A DNA stretch of 64,000 nucleotides from Bacteroidota bacterium (GTDB lineage: Bacteria; Bacteroidota; Bacteroidia; Cytophagales; Cyclobacteriaceae), in NCBI GenBank assembly GCA_016866235.1, contig VGMW01000005.1:1-64000 (forward strand), given 5' to 3'. The notes beneath the pieces were generated by a model. The model did not search any database and had not been told where the DNA came from. It worked only from the letters and a program-made list of their open reading frames with translations. This document shows, in pieces, positions 7,601 through 15,866 of this stretch. The translations under genes were made by a program, and so were the position numbers. Position 1 is the first letter of the stretch. Each line of letters starts with the position of its first letter.

Positions 7601-7990
7601 ATGGATCAAAAGGAATCAAGAGTACTCAACATCAGTTTATGGGTAGTGCAAGGATTGTTGACCGCAGCCTTTGGAATGGCCGGATTTTTAAAAATCAGTT
7701 CACCCATCGAAAAATTGGCTGAAAGCGGTATGAGTTTCGTGAACAGCTACTCAGAAGAAACCGTTCGATTTATTGGTGCTTGTGAGATACTGGGTGCACT
7801 TGGATTAATTCTCCCGGGCGTTTTAAAAATCAAGCCAATGCTAACACCCTTGGCAGCACTTGGGTTAGCCGTCATCATGATTCTGGCTACGTGGTACCAT
7901 CTGACGCATAATGAGCAGTTTATATCGACCATCATTATTCTTTCGCTTGCCGCATTCGTTGCCTGGGGAAGGTTCAGAGGGGCGAAATAA
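7601..7990 (+). CDS. DoxX-like membrane protein
   Basis: 129 residues, four hydrophobic helices (about 12-32, 55-75, 82-102, 108-126) with the DoxX-like signature GMAGFLKISSP near the N-terminus and ACEILGALGLILPG in the middle. DoxX-family proteins are small quinone-linked or redox-associated membrane proteins, mostly without a proven role. It is divergent from the SsuD-like gene across a 115-bp spacer and stands alone. Confidence 0.85.
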   Translation: MDQKESRVLNISLWVVQGLLTAAFGMAGFLKISSPIEKLAESGMSFVNSYSEETVRFIGACEILGALGLILPGVLKIKPMLTPLAALGLAVIMILATWYHLTHNEQFISTIIILSLAAFVAWGRFRGAK

Positions 7991-8073
7991 GGTATTGGCT
8001 GAACAGGAAAACTTATAATATTTATAGAGAGGACTTTTTTCTCTTTAAAATCCCTAAACCAACCAAGGCCATT

Positions 8074-8574
8074 CTACTTACTGCGGAATAAAACTGCCCT
8101 CTGTAAGGTAGTCATACTATAATTCACCACCTCAGCCGAAGAATCATTCAGTTGCTTTCCTGCGGTAACTTCAAAAATTATTTTGCCGTCCACAAGCTCA
8201 TGGGTACTGGAAAGCCAAACATCGTGCGTTTTAAAAAAGCTGAACATCTTATTGCCAAAAACATAGTCCTCCAAAACCACCCCGCCGCCTTCATCGGTTA
8301 AATAAATCTGCTGAGCTCTATCTTTTATTCGCAATTCGTAGTCTTTAACCATCGGATTTTTCTCTGACTTATAGTCCATTCGCCATTTCCAACGGTCCTG
8401 ACCCAATGGTGCAATGGTCAGCTCCACCGCCACACTATCTTGTTTTACTCCTTTCGACCAAACCTGCAGGTGACCGCGCCAATGACCAACCATTCGATCG
8501 GGTAATAGTGACCGGGAAACGACCCCTTGAAATGAAAATATCAAAAGGCCTATGGAAAAGGGTAAAAACTTCAT
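8074..8574 (-). CDS. Small secreted protein, unknown function
   Basis: 166 residues. An N-terminal signal peptide (FLPFSIGLLIFSFQGVVS) is followed by a beta-rich domain beginning MVGHWRGHLQVWSKG, which resembles the opening of lipocalin-like or phenolic acid decarboxylase-like barrels (a W in a G-x-W motif), and alternating hydrophobic/charged strands throughout. No catalytic motif is seen. The gene converges on the DoxX gene and is divergent from the M28 peptidase. A small ligand-binding barrel is a guess. Confidence 0.6.
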   Translation of the reverse strand: MKFLPFSIGLLIFSFQGVVSRSLLPDRMVGHWRGHLQVWSKGVKQDSVAVELTIAPLGQDRWKWRMDYKSEKNPMVKDYELRIKDRAQQIYLTDEGGGVVLEDYVFGNKMFSFFKTHDVWLSSTHELVDGKIIFEVTAGKQLNDSSAEVVNYSMTTLQRAVLFRSK

Positions 8575-8720
8575 ACCTGGAATATTTAATTACAATCTAA
8601 TCAGTTCAATAATTGAAAAAAATCGTTTGGATCCTCAAAGCCGAATTTTATTCCCGTTTAAAGTTTAGTTATTTTAATTTCTAAATCCTTTTACCTGTTG
8701 GCTAACCAAATAAATTCCAA

Positions 8721-10268
8721 ATGATAAAGCATCGATTTTTTAATACGGCTGTTCTTATCTCAATTCTGTCCCTAAATCTCTGTGCGCAATCCCCTTTGGT
8801 GGATTGGAATATGGTTGCCCGAATTCGGGAGGAGGGTCTTCAGAAATCGAAGGTAATGGAATATGAATCCTATATCGTTGATGTGCTTGGTGCACGGCTT
8901 ACCCTATCGCGCGATATGCAACGTGCACAAACCTGGGCCCTGGAGGAGATGAAACGTATGGGATTGAGTAATGTCGCAAGCGAACCTTATATGGACTATG
9001 GTGTTACGTGGGACAATGAATATGTTTCAGCCCACATGGTAGAGCCCGATTATATGCCGCTGACAGCCTATCCTGTTGCGCATACTGTTGGTACCGAAGG
9101 GAAAGTAACGGCTGAAGCCGTTATCGTTGACCTGCAAACTCAGGATGATCTCAACAACTGGCGTGGCAAATTAAATGGAAAGGCAGTGCTGATTTCCAAT
9201 CCTGCAACCATTGATCTGCAAACGCTTACCCATGGTGTGCAGCGTTACACCGATGAGGAATTAAAGGCGCTGGAAAAGGTGACGATAACTCCTGCACGCA
9301 ACCGGCCAAGGAACATTGCCAATCCGGTGCTTATCACAGCGGTTGAGCGTATGGCGTTTTTGAAAAGTGAACTTGTTGCTGTGGTATTACAAACCGATGG
9401 TAACCGATTGGGAATTGTTCCGGCCTATTCCCGCCCTGGTTCAAAAGAGGATGGATGGAGTGCTGATGGCAACAGGAAGACGCCACCCATTCTCGCGGTA
9501 ACCCCTGAACATTACAATCGAATGTATCGAATCCTGAAACGTGGGATACCTGTTAGGTTGGAGGTAGACATTCGTAATCGAATGGGTGAAAAGGTTGAAC
9601 AGGCTGTCAACCTTATTGGAGAGATCACCGGAACCGATCCAAAAGCCGGTGTTGTAATGCTTGGCGCCCACTTCGATACCTGGCATGGCAGTCCCAACGC
9701 GAGCGACAACTCCTCTGGTACAGCCGTTGCGTTGGAGGCCATCCGAATTTTAAAGACACTGGGTGTGAAGCCCCGTCGCACCATCCGCATTGCCTTATGG
9801 TCGGGTGAGGAGCAGGGTTTGTATGGTTCACGAGCTTATGTGAAGAAGCATTTTGGAGATCCGAAAGATCCGGCGGTAGGCGTTAGACCTGAGTATGAAT
9901 TGCTGTCAGCATATTTCAATCAGGATTACGGCGCTGGACAATATCGTGGAATTTATTTGCAGGGAAACGAAACAGCGCGTACGATGTTATCTGCCTGGAT
10001 GGAGCCCTTCAGGGATTTGGGTATGAACATGGTCTCCAACCAAAGTCTCGGCAGTACAGATCACGTTGCCTTTGATGATGTTGGTCTTCCCGGATTCCAG
10101 TTTTTGCAAGACCGGACGCCCGGAACGGCAGGTCATACCAACCTTGATTTTCTGGAGGGCATTCAGTCGGAGGATTTGATGAAAAATGCAACCATTATGG
10201 CGGCCTATGTTTACCATGCTGCCATGTCAGCGGAGCGGGTGCCGAGGAAAGCAGCCTTTACAAAATAG
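8721..10268 (+). CDS. Secreted M28 family zinc metallopeptidase (carboxypeptidase Q-like)
   Basis: 515 residues with an N-terminal signal peptide ending near LNLCAQ. A protease-associated (PA) insert occupies roughly residues 115-275, and the catalytic M28 domain follows. Zinc ligands are recognisable: His in GAHFDTW, Asp in ASDNSSGTA, the Glu pair in WSGEEQGLYGS, Asp in NQDYGAG, and His in GTAGHTN. The sequence RGIYLQGNE after the fourth ligand is typical of the carboxypeptidase Q/PGCP branch. It should release amino acids or split dipeptides in the periplasm or outside the cell. The next gene is 68 bp downstream in the same direction. Confidence 0.92.
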   Translation: MIKHRFFNTAVLISILSLNLCAQSPLVDWNMVARIREEGLQKSKVMEYESYIVDVLGARLTLSRDMQRAQTWALEEMKRMGLSNVASEPYMDYGVTWDNEYVSAHMVEPDYMPLTAYPVAHTVGTEGKVTAEAVIVDLQTQDDLNNWRGKLNGKAVLISNPATIDLQTLTHGVQRYTDEELKALEKVTITPARNRPRNIANPVLITAVERMAFLKSELVAVVLQTDGNRLGIVPAYSRPGSKEDGWSADGNRKTPPILAVTPEHYNRMYRILKRGIPVRLEVDIRNRMGEKVEQAVNLIGEITGTDPKAGVVMLGAHFDTWHGSPNASDNSSGTAVALEAIRILKTLGVKPRRTIRIALWSGEEQGLYGSRAYVKKHFGDPKDPAVGVRPEYELLSAYFNQDYGAGQYRGIYLQGNETARTMLSAWMEPFRDLGMNMVSNQSLGSTDHVAFDDVGLPGFQFLQDRTPGTAGHTNLDFLEGIQSEDLMKNATIMAAYVYHAAMSAERVPRKAAFTK

Positions 10269-10336
10269 CTGGTTAATTAAAAATATGCTTTTAGAAAAAT
10301 GGTTAATTTTTTTGTCCAAATAAATAACCACTGAGT

Positions 10337-12346
10337 ATGATCAGGATACTGATTTGCGTTTTTACGATGGCCTCAGGCTTAATAGCCTATTCGCAAGAAA
10401 CCGATTCAACGGCAAGCGAAATCTATTACTCCATCAGGGAAAGAGAGGAAATAAATATTGATGATCTACTGAGCTCAATTGAGGCGTCTCCTCTTCCTGT
10501 TATCAACAGTAACACCACACCACCTGGTGTTCCACAAGCACTGGATGTTGTAAAGCAGCTCACAACCGTAACGTTGCCGGCCGGATCGCCTAATCAAACT
10601 TCCCAACTTCGTATTTTGGCTGCGACGGTCGCCTCCTACAACCTCGAATTGGCACAGGCTTTTTTGCTGGAAGCCGAGCGAATTAAACCCGACGAGCCGG
10701 AAACCAGAATCAGCCTTGCCGGATTGCTCATTGCTCAGGGTTATCCACGGACTGCACTTACCCTGTTAGGACCAACTGCTCCGCCTGAGTCGTTGAAGTT
10801 AAATGGTCGTCGAAGTGTGGCTGCGGCCTGGAATCTGGCTAAGGGGGTTGCGCACCTAACCTTGAGAGAAACACAGAAATCGATTCCTTTCTTGAAGAAA
10901 GCGATTGAACAGGATGGATCGCTAACAGAGGCGTCGAAAAGTCTCGCCAAGGCTCAGAGTATGGCTGGCAACAAAACGGAAGCGCGACAAACGCTTAAAA
11001 AAGGTGCGTGGCGCCAAAGGGGTACAGCACGTTGGAACAAAAATGGAAACTCAGGGGTTTTACCCTACCATAAGGTGTATGACATCAACCGTGGAAGATT
11101 TCGGGAAATGGAGGAATTTGAATTCCCGCAAAATGCTGCTCAGCTGATCAGTTTTTATGAACTATTGGAGGACCGCTCGAAACAATTAAATGTTCAGTCG
11201 GTTAAGGTTGCAACAGAACTTATAGAAGTGGTCACTAAAATGTCCGATCCCAAGATTCTTATGGATACCGAAAAAATGCCGAATGCGCATCGACTGATTG
11301 CTGCCGAGGCACTTGGGCCCATAGGTAATACGATGGGCATTACACCACTTAATACACAATGGGATCCGGGAGATCCGGCGGCTTTTACTTACTCTGCTAC
11401 AAAAAATGACTATGCCGATGACTTAGAAGAGATCAGTAGACGCGACCATGCCTTAAGTATGAAGCAAGGTAAAATGATCGAGCAAATGTTGGTTTTTATG
11501 GATGTCCATCCGGCGACAACTGAGCGTATCACCAAAGAATTCATGAGCAGGAAATGGCCGGAAAAGCGTGAAGAAAATTGTCGGGCTCTGATTGGATTTG
11601 TCAACTCAAAACTTCCCGGTATTTATAACAATATTGTTCCTTTGGATGCTGCCATAACCGATTGGTATAAAACCTCATATAAAATCTCCTCTGCTATAGC
11701 ACAGCACCTTCCTGAAGGTTTGCTGTTCGATCAAACTCAGGTAACTCTAGAAAGTTTAAGCTTGCAACTTGAGTTATTCAGATTGGCTAATATACAGCTG
11801 ACTTATAGCTCTGTAAGTCTGTTGGATGGCTGTGAGGAATTTGTTGGTCCTTTGGTACCGGTGCCGCCCATGTCTGAAAAAGACAAGCGTCTGAAGGCTT
11901 GCAACGATTTTACCAGCGGTATCAGTGTCAAATTCAAGATTCCAAAAGCAAATGGAAAAACCTTGATGGAAGTTGGATTGAGTTGTGAGAAGATATCATT
12001 AAAGGGCGACATATGGACTTCGGGGATTCTCTCCGCAAAAGCTGGGGTGGAATACAAACCAAATGAAGGAACAAATGGTGAATTGACAGGGTTGGTGGGT
12101 GTTGCGGCTGAACTCCCTGGTGGGGTTTCGGCCGAGGTTGATACGATGATCACCTTCGATGCAGGAGATGGTACTATTCAGGATTTAACGGTTCAGGGAA
12201 ATGTGGAGGGTGGGAAAACCATCGATGAAATAAATGGAATTGAAATGGCTGGTTCCGCTGAATCTGGCGTTAACATTATAAAAATTGATTTCACCAATGA
12301 ACCCAAAGGTGATGCTATGATCTATGTTGGGGTTGGAGGAAAGTAA
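10337..12346 (+). CDS. Exported TPR-containing protein, unknown function
   Basis: 669 residues. A signal peptide (ILICVFTMASGLIAYSQ) is followed at about 85-220 by helical repeats of TPR type (NLELAQAFLLEAERIKPDEP, PFLKKAIEQDGSLTEA, AGNKTEARQTLKKG). The middle third is helical with no recognised fold, and the last 150 residues are glycine-rich beta (from GISVKFKIPKANGKTL to DAMIYVGVGGK). It contains a Cys pair in LLDGCEEF and RLKACNDF that may form a disulfide. No relatives are recognised. It may be co-transcribed with the M28 peptidase. Confidence 0.7.
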   Translation: MIRILICVFTMASGLIAYSQETDSTASEIYYSIREREEINIDDLLSSIEASPLPVINSNTTPPGVPQALDVVKQLTTVTLPAGSPNQTSQLRILAATVASYNLELAQAFLLEAERIKPDEPETRISLAGLLIAQGYPRTALTLLGPTAPPESLKLNGRRSVAAAWNLAKGVAHLTLRETQKSIPFLKKAIEQDGSLTEASKSLAKAQSMAGNKTEARQTLKKGAWRQRGTARWNKNGNSGVLPYHKVYDINRGRFREMEEFEFPQNAAQLISFYELLEDRSKQLNVQSVKVATELIEVVTKMSDPKILMDTEKMPNAHRLIAAEALGPIGNTMGITPLNTQWDPGDPAAFTYSATKNDYADDLEEISRRDHALSMKQGKMIEQMLVFMDVHPATTERITKEFMSRKWPEKREENCRALIGFVNSKLPGIYNNIVPLDAAITDWYKTSYKISSAIAQHLPEGLLFDQTQVTLESLSLQLELFRLANIQLTYSSVSLLDGCEEFVGPLVPVPPMSEKDKRLKACNDFTSGISVKFKIPKANGKTLMEVGLSCEKISLKGDIWTSGILSAKAGVEYKPNEGTNGELTGLVGVAAELPGGVSAEVDTMITFDAGDGTIQDLTVQGNVEGGKTIDEINGIEMAGSAESGVNIIKIDFTNEPKGDAMIYVGVGGK

Positions 12347-12443
12347 TGGAGGTTTAGGTAAAAGATTTAAATGAATCTCTTCGCACAAGCATTTCCGCTA
12401 GGCTTTAAATAAAACAGCTTTATTATGGTAGTAAGGCTTTCCT

Positions 12444-12451
12444 TACCTTCG
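12444..12451 (+). promoter_or_regulatory. Probable Bacteroidota -7 box before MFS gene
   Basis: TACCTTCG matches the TAnnTTTG -7 consensus with one mismatch and lies 8 bp before the ATG at 12460, implying a very short leader. No clear -33 TTTG is seen. Confidence 0.35.
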
Positions 12452-12459
12452 CGGCGCTT

Positions 12460-13689
12460 ATGCCTTCGAATCAAATTCCGCGCAGCCGAATAATTCTCAT
12501 TCTCGGAATGCTGATGACCGTCAGCCCGTTTGCGATCGATATGTATTTGCCTTCTTTTGATCAGATAGCAGAGGAGATGAACACCACTTCCTCCCGGGTA
12601 TCGTTATCGGTGGCAAGTTATTTTGTGGGTTTAGCCTTTGGTCAGATTATGTATGGCCCTTTACTCGATCGTTACGGCCGACGCAGGCCACTTAACATAG
12701 GATTGATAATTTTTGTAATCGCCAGTTTGGTATGTGCTTCCGCAAACTCAATTGAAGCACTGGTATTGGCAAGATTTTTTCAGGCACTCGGTGGTTGTGT
12801 GGCATGGGTCGGCGCTGCATCTATGGTGCGTGATTTTTTCCCGATCCAGGAAACACCTAAAATCTTTTCGCTTTTGGTTTTGGTCCTTGGTGTATCACCT
12901 TTGATTGCACCATCACTAGGAGGTTTTATTGCCGTAGCACTTGGGTGGCGCGCCATTTTTATTATCCTGGCTGCAATTGTGGTTTTTATATTAATTGTGA
13001 TTGCATTTTTCCTTCCGCCTGCTGCCGGTCCTGATTCTTCTGTTAGACTTCATCCAATTGCTTTGTTAAAAACTTATACTGAAATTTTTCGTCAGCCACA
13101 GTTCATCACTTATAGTCTTTCTGGTTCGTTGGCCTTTGCAGCCTTGTTTGCTTACGTCTCAGGAAGTCCGGTGATTTTTATGGGGTTGTATGATCTTGAT
13201 CCAAGGGTATTTGGTTTGTTGTTCGCCCTGATATCTGTTGGATTTATTGGCGCAAGTCAGTTAAATATTTTGTTGGTTCGTCATTTTCGATCTGATCAGA
13301 TTTTTAAAGTGGTGTTGTCAGTTCAACTGGTGGTAGGATTCCTTTTTGTGGTTGCCTCTTTTTGGACTTTGCCGGTTTATCTTACCGTGGCATTTATTCT
13401 GGTTACCATGGCCTGCGTTGGAATGTTAAATCCCAATGCTGCAGCATTGGCCCTTGCCCCATTCAATCGAAATATTGGTAGTGCCTCCGCGTTGTCGGGT
13501 TGTTTTCAAATTGGGCTGGCATCTGTTGTTTCAACCATCCTGGGCGTATTCCAAGATATCGAACTCATCACGTTTTCGGTGGTGATGTTCCTGGCGGCTT
13601 TGTTTGCTTCGGCAGTATTGTGGAGGGGTAGCAAAAAATTCGAAGTAAAAATGGGCGGGGAGCCTTCCTCAGAAAATGCTCTGCATTAA
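12460..13689 (+). CDS. MFS multidrug exporter, Bcr/CflA type
   Basis: 409 residues with 12 membrane helices. The N-terminal block (FAIDMYLPSFDQIAEEM), the motif A loop GPLLDRYGRRRPL, and the segment FFQALGGCVAWVGAASMVRD with the conserved charged Arg-Asp pair are those of the Bcr/CflA subfamily of H+-coupled drug exporters. Ordinary length. It is a single gene; substrates (bicyclomycin, sulfonamide or phenicol types in relatives) cannot be predicted. Confidence 0.9.
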   Translation: MPSNQIPRSRIILILGMLMTVSPFAIDMYLPSFDQIAEEMNTTSSRVSLSVASYFVGLAFGQIMYGPLLDRYGRRRPLNIGLIIFVIASLVCASANSIEALVLARFFQALGGCVAWVGAASMVRDFFPIQETPKIFSLLVLVLGVSPLIAPSLGGFIAVALGWRAIFIILAAIVVFILIVIAFFLPPAAGPDSSVRLHPIALLKTYTEIFRQPQFITYSLSGSLAFAALFAYVSGSPVIFMGLYDLDPRVFGLLFALISVGFIGASQLNILLVRHFRSDQIFKVVLSVQLVVGFLFVVASFWTLPVYLTVAFILVTMACVGMLNPNAAALALAPFNRNIGSASALSGCFQIGLASVVSTILGVFQDIELITFSVVMFLAALFASAVLWRGSKKFEVKMGGEPSSENALH

Positions 13690-13743
13690 TTCTTAAGGGG
13701 TGATGGTCTTAAACGGACCAGCTGTGATGTACAAGCTCTGATT

Positions 13744-13944
13744 TTAATCCCTAAGCGTATTTGGATTAAAGTCTTTCCAGGAATGCCAAAATTCCTGAGA
13801 GGAGCGAACGGTCTTGAGATTGGTGCCCGACAATTTTCCTTCGAGGCATCGACCATTTAAATTCCAGACCGATCCTGTTTCCTGGTCAGTCAATTGTAAG
13901 CCAGTGGAATCTTTCAAGAAATGTAAAGTTCTGCCTTCTACCAT
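13744..13944 (-). pseudogene. C-terminal fragment of a DUF3179 protein
   Basis: The 66-codon frame from ATG 13944 reads GRTLHFLKDSTGLQLTDQET, GSVWNLNGRCLEGKLSGTNL, then a tail with SQEFWHSWKDFNPNT. This is the closing repeat of DUF3179 proteins (D-x-E-T-G-S-x-W-N-x-x-G, then F-W-x-x-W-x-x-F-x-P-x-T). Full-length members are several hundred residues, so most of the gene is missing; the DNA where the rest should lie is the start of the EF-hand gene on the other strand. The open frame extends to 14034 but the added residues have no family resemblance. It is either a relic or a tiny derived protein. Confidence 0.65.
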
Positions 13945-13960
13945 CTGGATCTCCGGCAGA

Positions 13961-14233
13961 ATGCAGGAGCAGCTTACGGATGCTGCTGCCTCTTCCATTA
14001 AAGAACCTGAACAACAAGCCAAATTTATTTTCAATCACTTAGACCTCGACAGCAGCGGAATGCTTGAACTGGCAGAGATTGAATTGTTGTTGATGGAATG
14101 GGGTATGGATGCTGAAGAGGTAGAGCGCTATTTGAAAAAATTTGGTGGTGCAGACGGGAAAATTGATTTCCAGGAATTCTATACTGGCATGAAGCCGGTT
14201 TGGAGGTTTGGATTCAGTGAGATTTTCAACTGA
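13961..14233 (+). CDS. Small EF-hand Ca2+-binding protein
   Basis: 90 residues, cytoplasmic, starting at ATG 13961 (the frame is open further upstream, but that part lies over the DUF3179 fragment and has no EF-hand character). EF-hand 1 is canonical: DLDSSGMLELAE has Asp1, Asp3, Ser5, Gly6, Glu9 and Glu12 at the Ca2+-ligand positions. EF-hand 2 (GGADGKIDFQEF) keeps Asp5, Gly6, Asp9 and Glu12 but has lost acidic positions 1 and 3, so it probably binds Ca2+ weakly or not at all. The stop and the next gene's start share one base (TGATG), so it is translationally coupled to the NADH dehydrogenase-like gene. Confidence 0.85.
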   Translation: MQEQLTDAAASSIKEPEQQAKFIFNHLDLDSSGMLELAEIELLLMEWGMDAEEVERYLKKFGGADGKIDFQEFYTGMKPVWRFGFSEIFN

Positions 14234-15840
14234 TGGACTCCAATCAAAAAATTCCGCATGTCGTTGTCATTGGCGGCGGCTATGCGGGACTGTATGCTTG
14301 CCAGCGGTTGTCACGCGCTGCACGAAAAGGTGAGATCAGGCTAACCGTGATCACCAAAGAAAATTTTCACATTTGGCATGGGTTCATAGGTGAAATGTTA
14401 ACCGGTCGGATTCTTCCTACACAAATTTTAAGTCCGGTTCGTAGGATTTTCAAGGATGCGACGCTTCATATCGGGATTGTCAGAAGGATAGATCTTTCCA
14501 ATAAAACCATTCAAACCATTCGTGAAATCGATGGTAGATCAATGGAGTTGACTTATGACAAGCTTATCGTAACGGTTGGCTCAAAGCAAAATTCAGAGAG
14601 CTTTCAAGGTCTGGCTGAACACGGTTTTGCGCTGAAGACTTGGGACGATTGCTATCAGCTTAAAAATCATATTCTGAGAATGTATGAGCTTGCCTCCATC
14701 ACCAGTGATCCCACCGAGCGAAAAGCCATGCTTACCTTTTTCGTGGCGGGCGGTGGATTTTCAGGAAGTGAAGTGGCTGGTGAGTTGGCTGATTTCGCAC
14801 GGCAGCTTGCGAGGAAGGATTTTCCCGGCCTTAATCCTGAGGAGGTAGAAGTTTTTCTGGCCCACCCACAAGAGACCATACTGCCTGAGCTCTTTGGAAC
14901 CCGTGTTGATGCCCGGCAATCCAAACAGTTCCCAGGCCTTGTTGCTTATGCGGAGCGACATCTTAAAAAACTTGGGGTGACCATTCGGACCAACATTCGT
15001 ATTCAGGCGGTTTCCAGAAATCTGGTGGTGCTAAGCGATGGAACCCGAGTTCCAACCCGGACGGTAATCAGTGCGGTAGGCACGATTCCCCAAAAAATGA
15101 CCAATGAATCAGGATTTCCCTTGGCGCCCAACGGCAGGATTCTGGTCGATCGAACCTTGCGAGTCCATGGTTATGAGAATGTTTGGGCGGCTGGTGATTG
15201 CGCAGCCGTTGAGCATCCGAAAGGTGGTTATGTTCCGACTACGGCATGGTGGGGTATGATGACTGGACAAACTGCTGGTGCCAATGTAATCCGTCAATTG
15301 CACGGGAAAACACAAAAAAAATTCAGTAAAACCGGTTTGGGTCAGGCAGTTTCTATCGGTCGCCGAACGGCAGTAGGAGAGTTGTGGGGAGTCCCGCTCA
15401 GGGGAACCTTTGCCTGGATTATGTGGCGGTTGGTTTTATATTTTTATTTCCCCTTCAGTGATCGAAAAATCAGATTGTTGGTGGATTGGGCGTTATGGCC
15501 TTTGATGGGTCGCGATATTGTTGAAATGAGTACCGACGACACCGATGATTTCGAAATTAGAAGGGTAAAATTTCAGCCTGGTGAAAAAATTGTTTCCGGT
15601 GGACAAACAGGCCACTCAATTTATTTAATCAAGGATGGTAATTGTTCGGTGTTTGAAGGAAACGGACATGAACATAAGTTGATCAAGACACTTTCGGTGG
15701 GTGATAAAATCGTTCTCAATGAACTGGACGGACAAGCCAGCGAAGTGGTTGCAAATACCCTTGTTCAGGCCATCGAATTAAGAGATGATCAATTATCAGA
15801 GCTTGAGCAAGTACTCGAACTTCTTAGGAAAAAAGGATAA
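14233..15840 (+). CDS. Type II NADH dehydrogenase-like flavoprotein with C-terminal cNMP-fold domain
   Basis: 535 residues. Residues about 1-430 are a two-Rossmann FAD/NADH oxidoreductase of the NDH-2 family: VVVIGGGYAGLYACQRL (FAD), AGGGFSGSEVAGELADF (NADH), VWAAGDCAAVEHP (FAD), then the amphipathic membrane-contact region WIMWRLVLYFYFPFSDRK and RDIVEM. Such enzymes pass electrons from NADH to quinone without pumping ions. Residues about 435-535 form a cyclic-nucleotide-binding-like beta-roll (VKFQPGEKIVSGGQTGHSIY, IKDGNCSVFEG, VGDKIVLNEL), but the phosphate-binding cassette lacks the usual Arg, so cNMP binding is doubtful. It is coupled to the EF-hand gene upstream. Confidence 0.87.
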   Translation: MDSNQKIPHVVVIGGGYAGLYACQRLSRAARKGEIRLTVITKENFHIWHGFIGEMLTGRILPTQILSPVRRIFKDATLHIGIVRRIDLSNKTIQTIREIDGRSMELTYDKLIVTVGSKQNSESFQGLAEHGFALKTWDDCYQLKNHILRMYELASITSDPTERKAMLTFFVAGGGFSGSEVAGELADFARQLARKDFPGLNPEEVEVFLAHPQETILPELFGTRVDARQSKQFPGLVAYAERHLKKLGVTIRTNIRIQAVSRNLVVLSDGTRVPTRTVISAVGTIPQKMTNESGFPLAPNGRILVDRTLRVHGYENVWAAGDCAAVEHPKGGYVPTTAWWGMMTGQTAGANVIRQLHGKTQKKFSKTGLGQAVSIGRRTAVGELWGVPLRGTFAWIMWRLVLYFYFPFSDRKIRLLVDWALWPLMGRDIVEMSTDDTDDFEIRRVKFQPGEKIVSGGQTGHSIYLIKDGNCSVFEGNGHEHKLIKTLSVGDKIVLNELDGQASEVVANTLVQAIELRDDQLSELEQVLELLRKKG

Positions 15841-15866
15841 GTTGTCTTAAGATTTTAGATCGGATT

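Noticed and set aside
13814-13960. Upstream extension of the EF-hand protein
   Set aside because: The frame is open but lies antisense to the DUF3179 fragment and has no EF-hand features; ATG 13961 gives a compact two-EF-hand protein.
13945-14034. N-terminal extension of the DUF3179 fragment on the minus strand
   Set aside because: The residues show no similarity to DUF3179 and overlap the EF-hand gene antisense.
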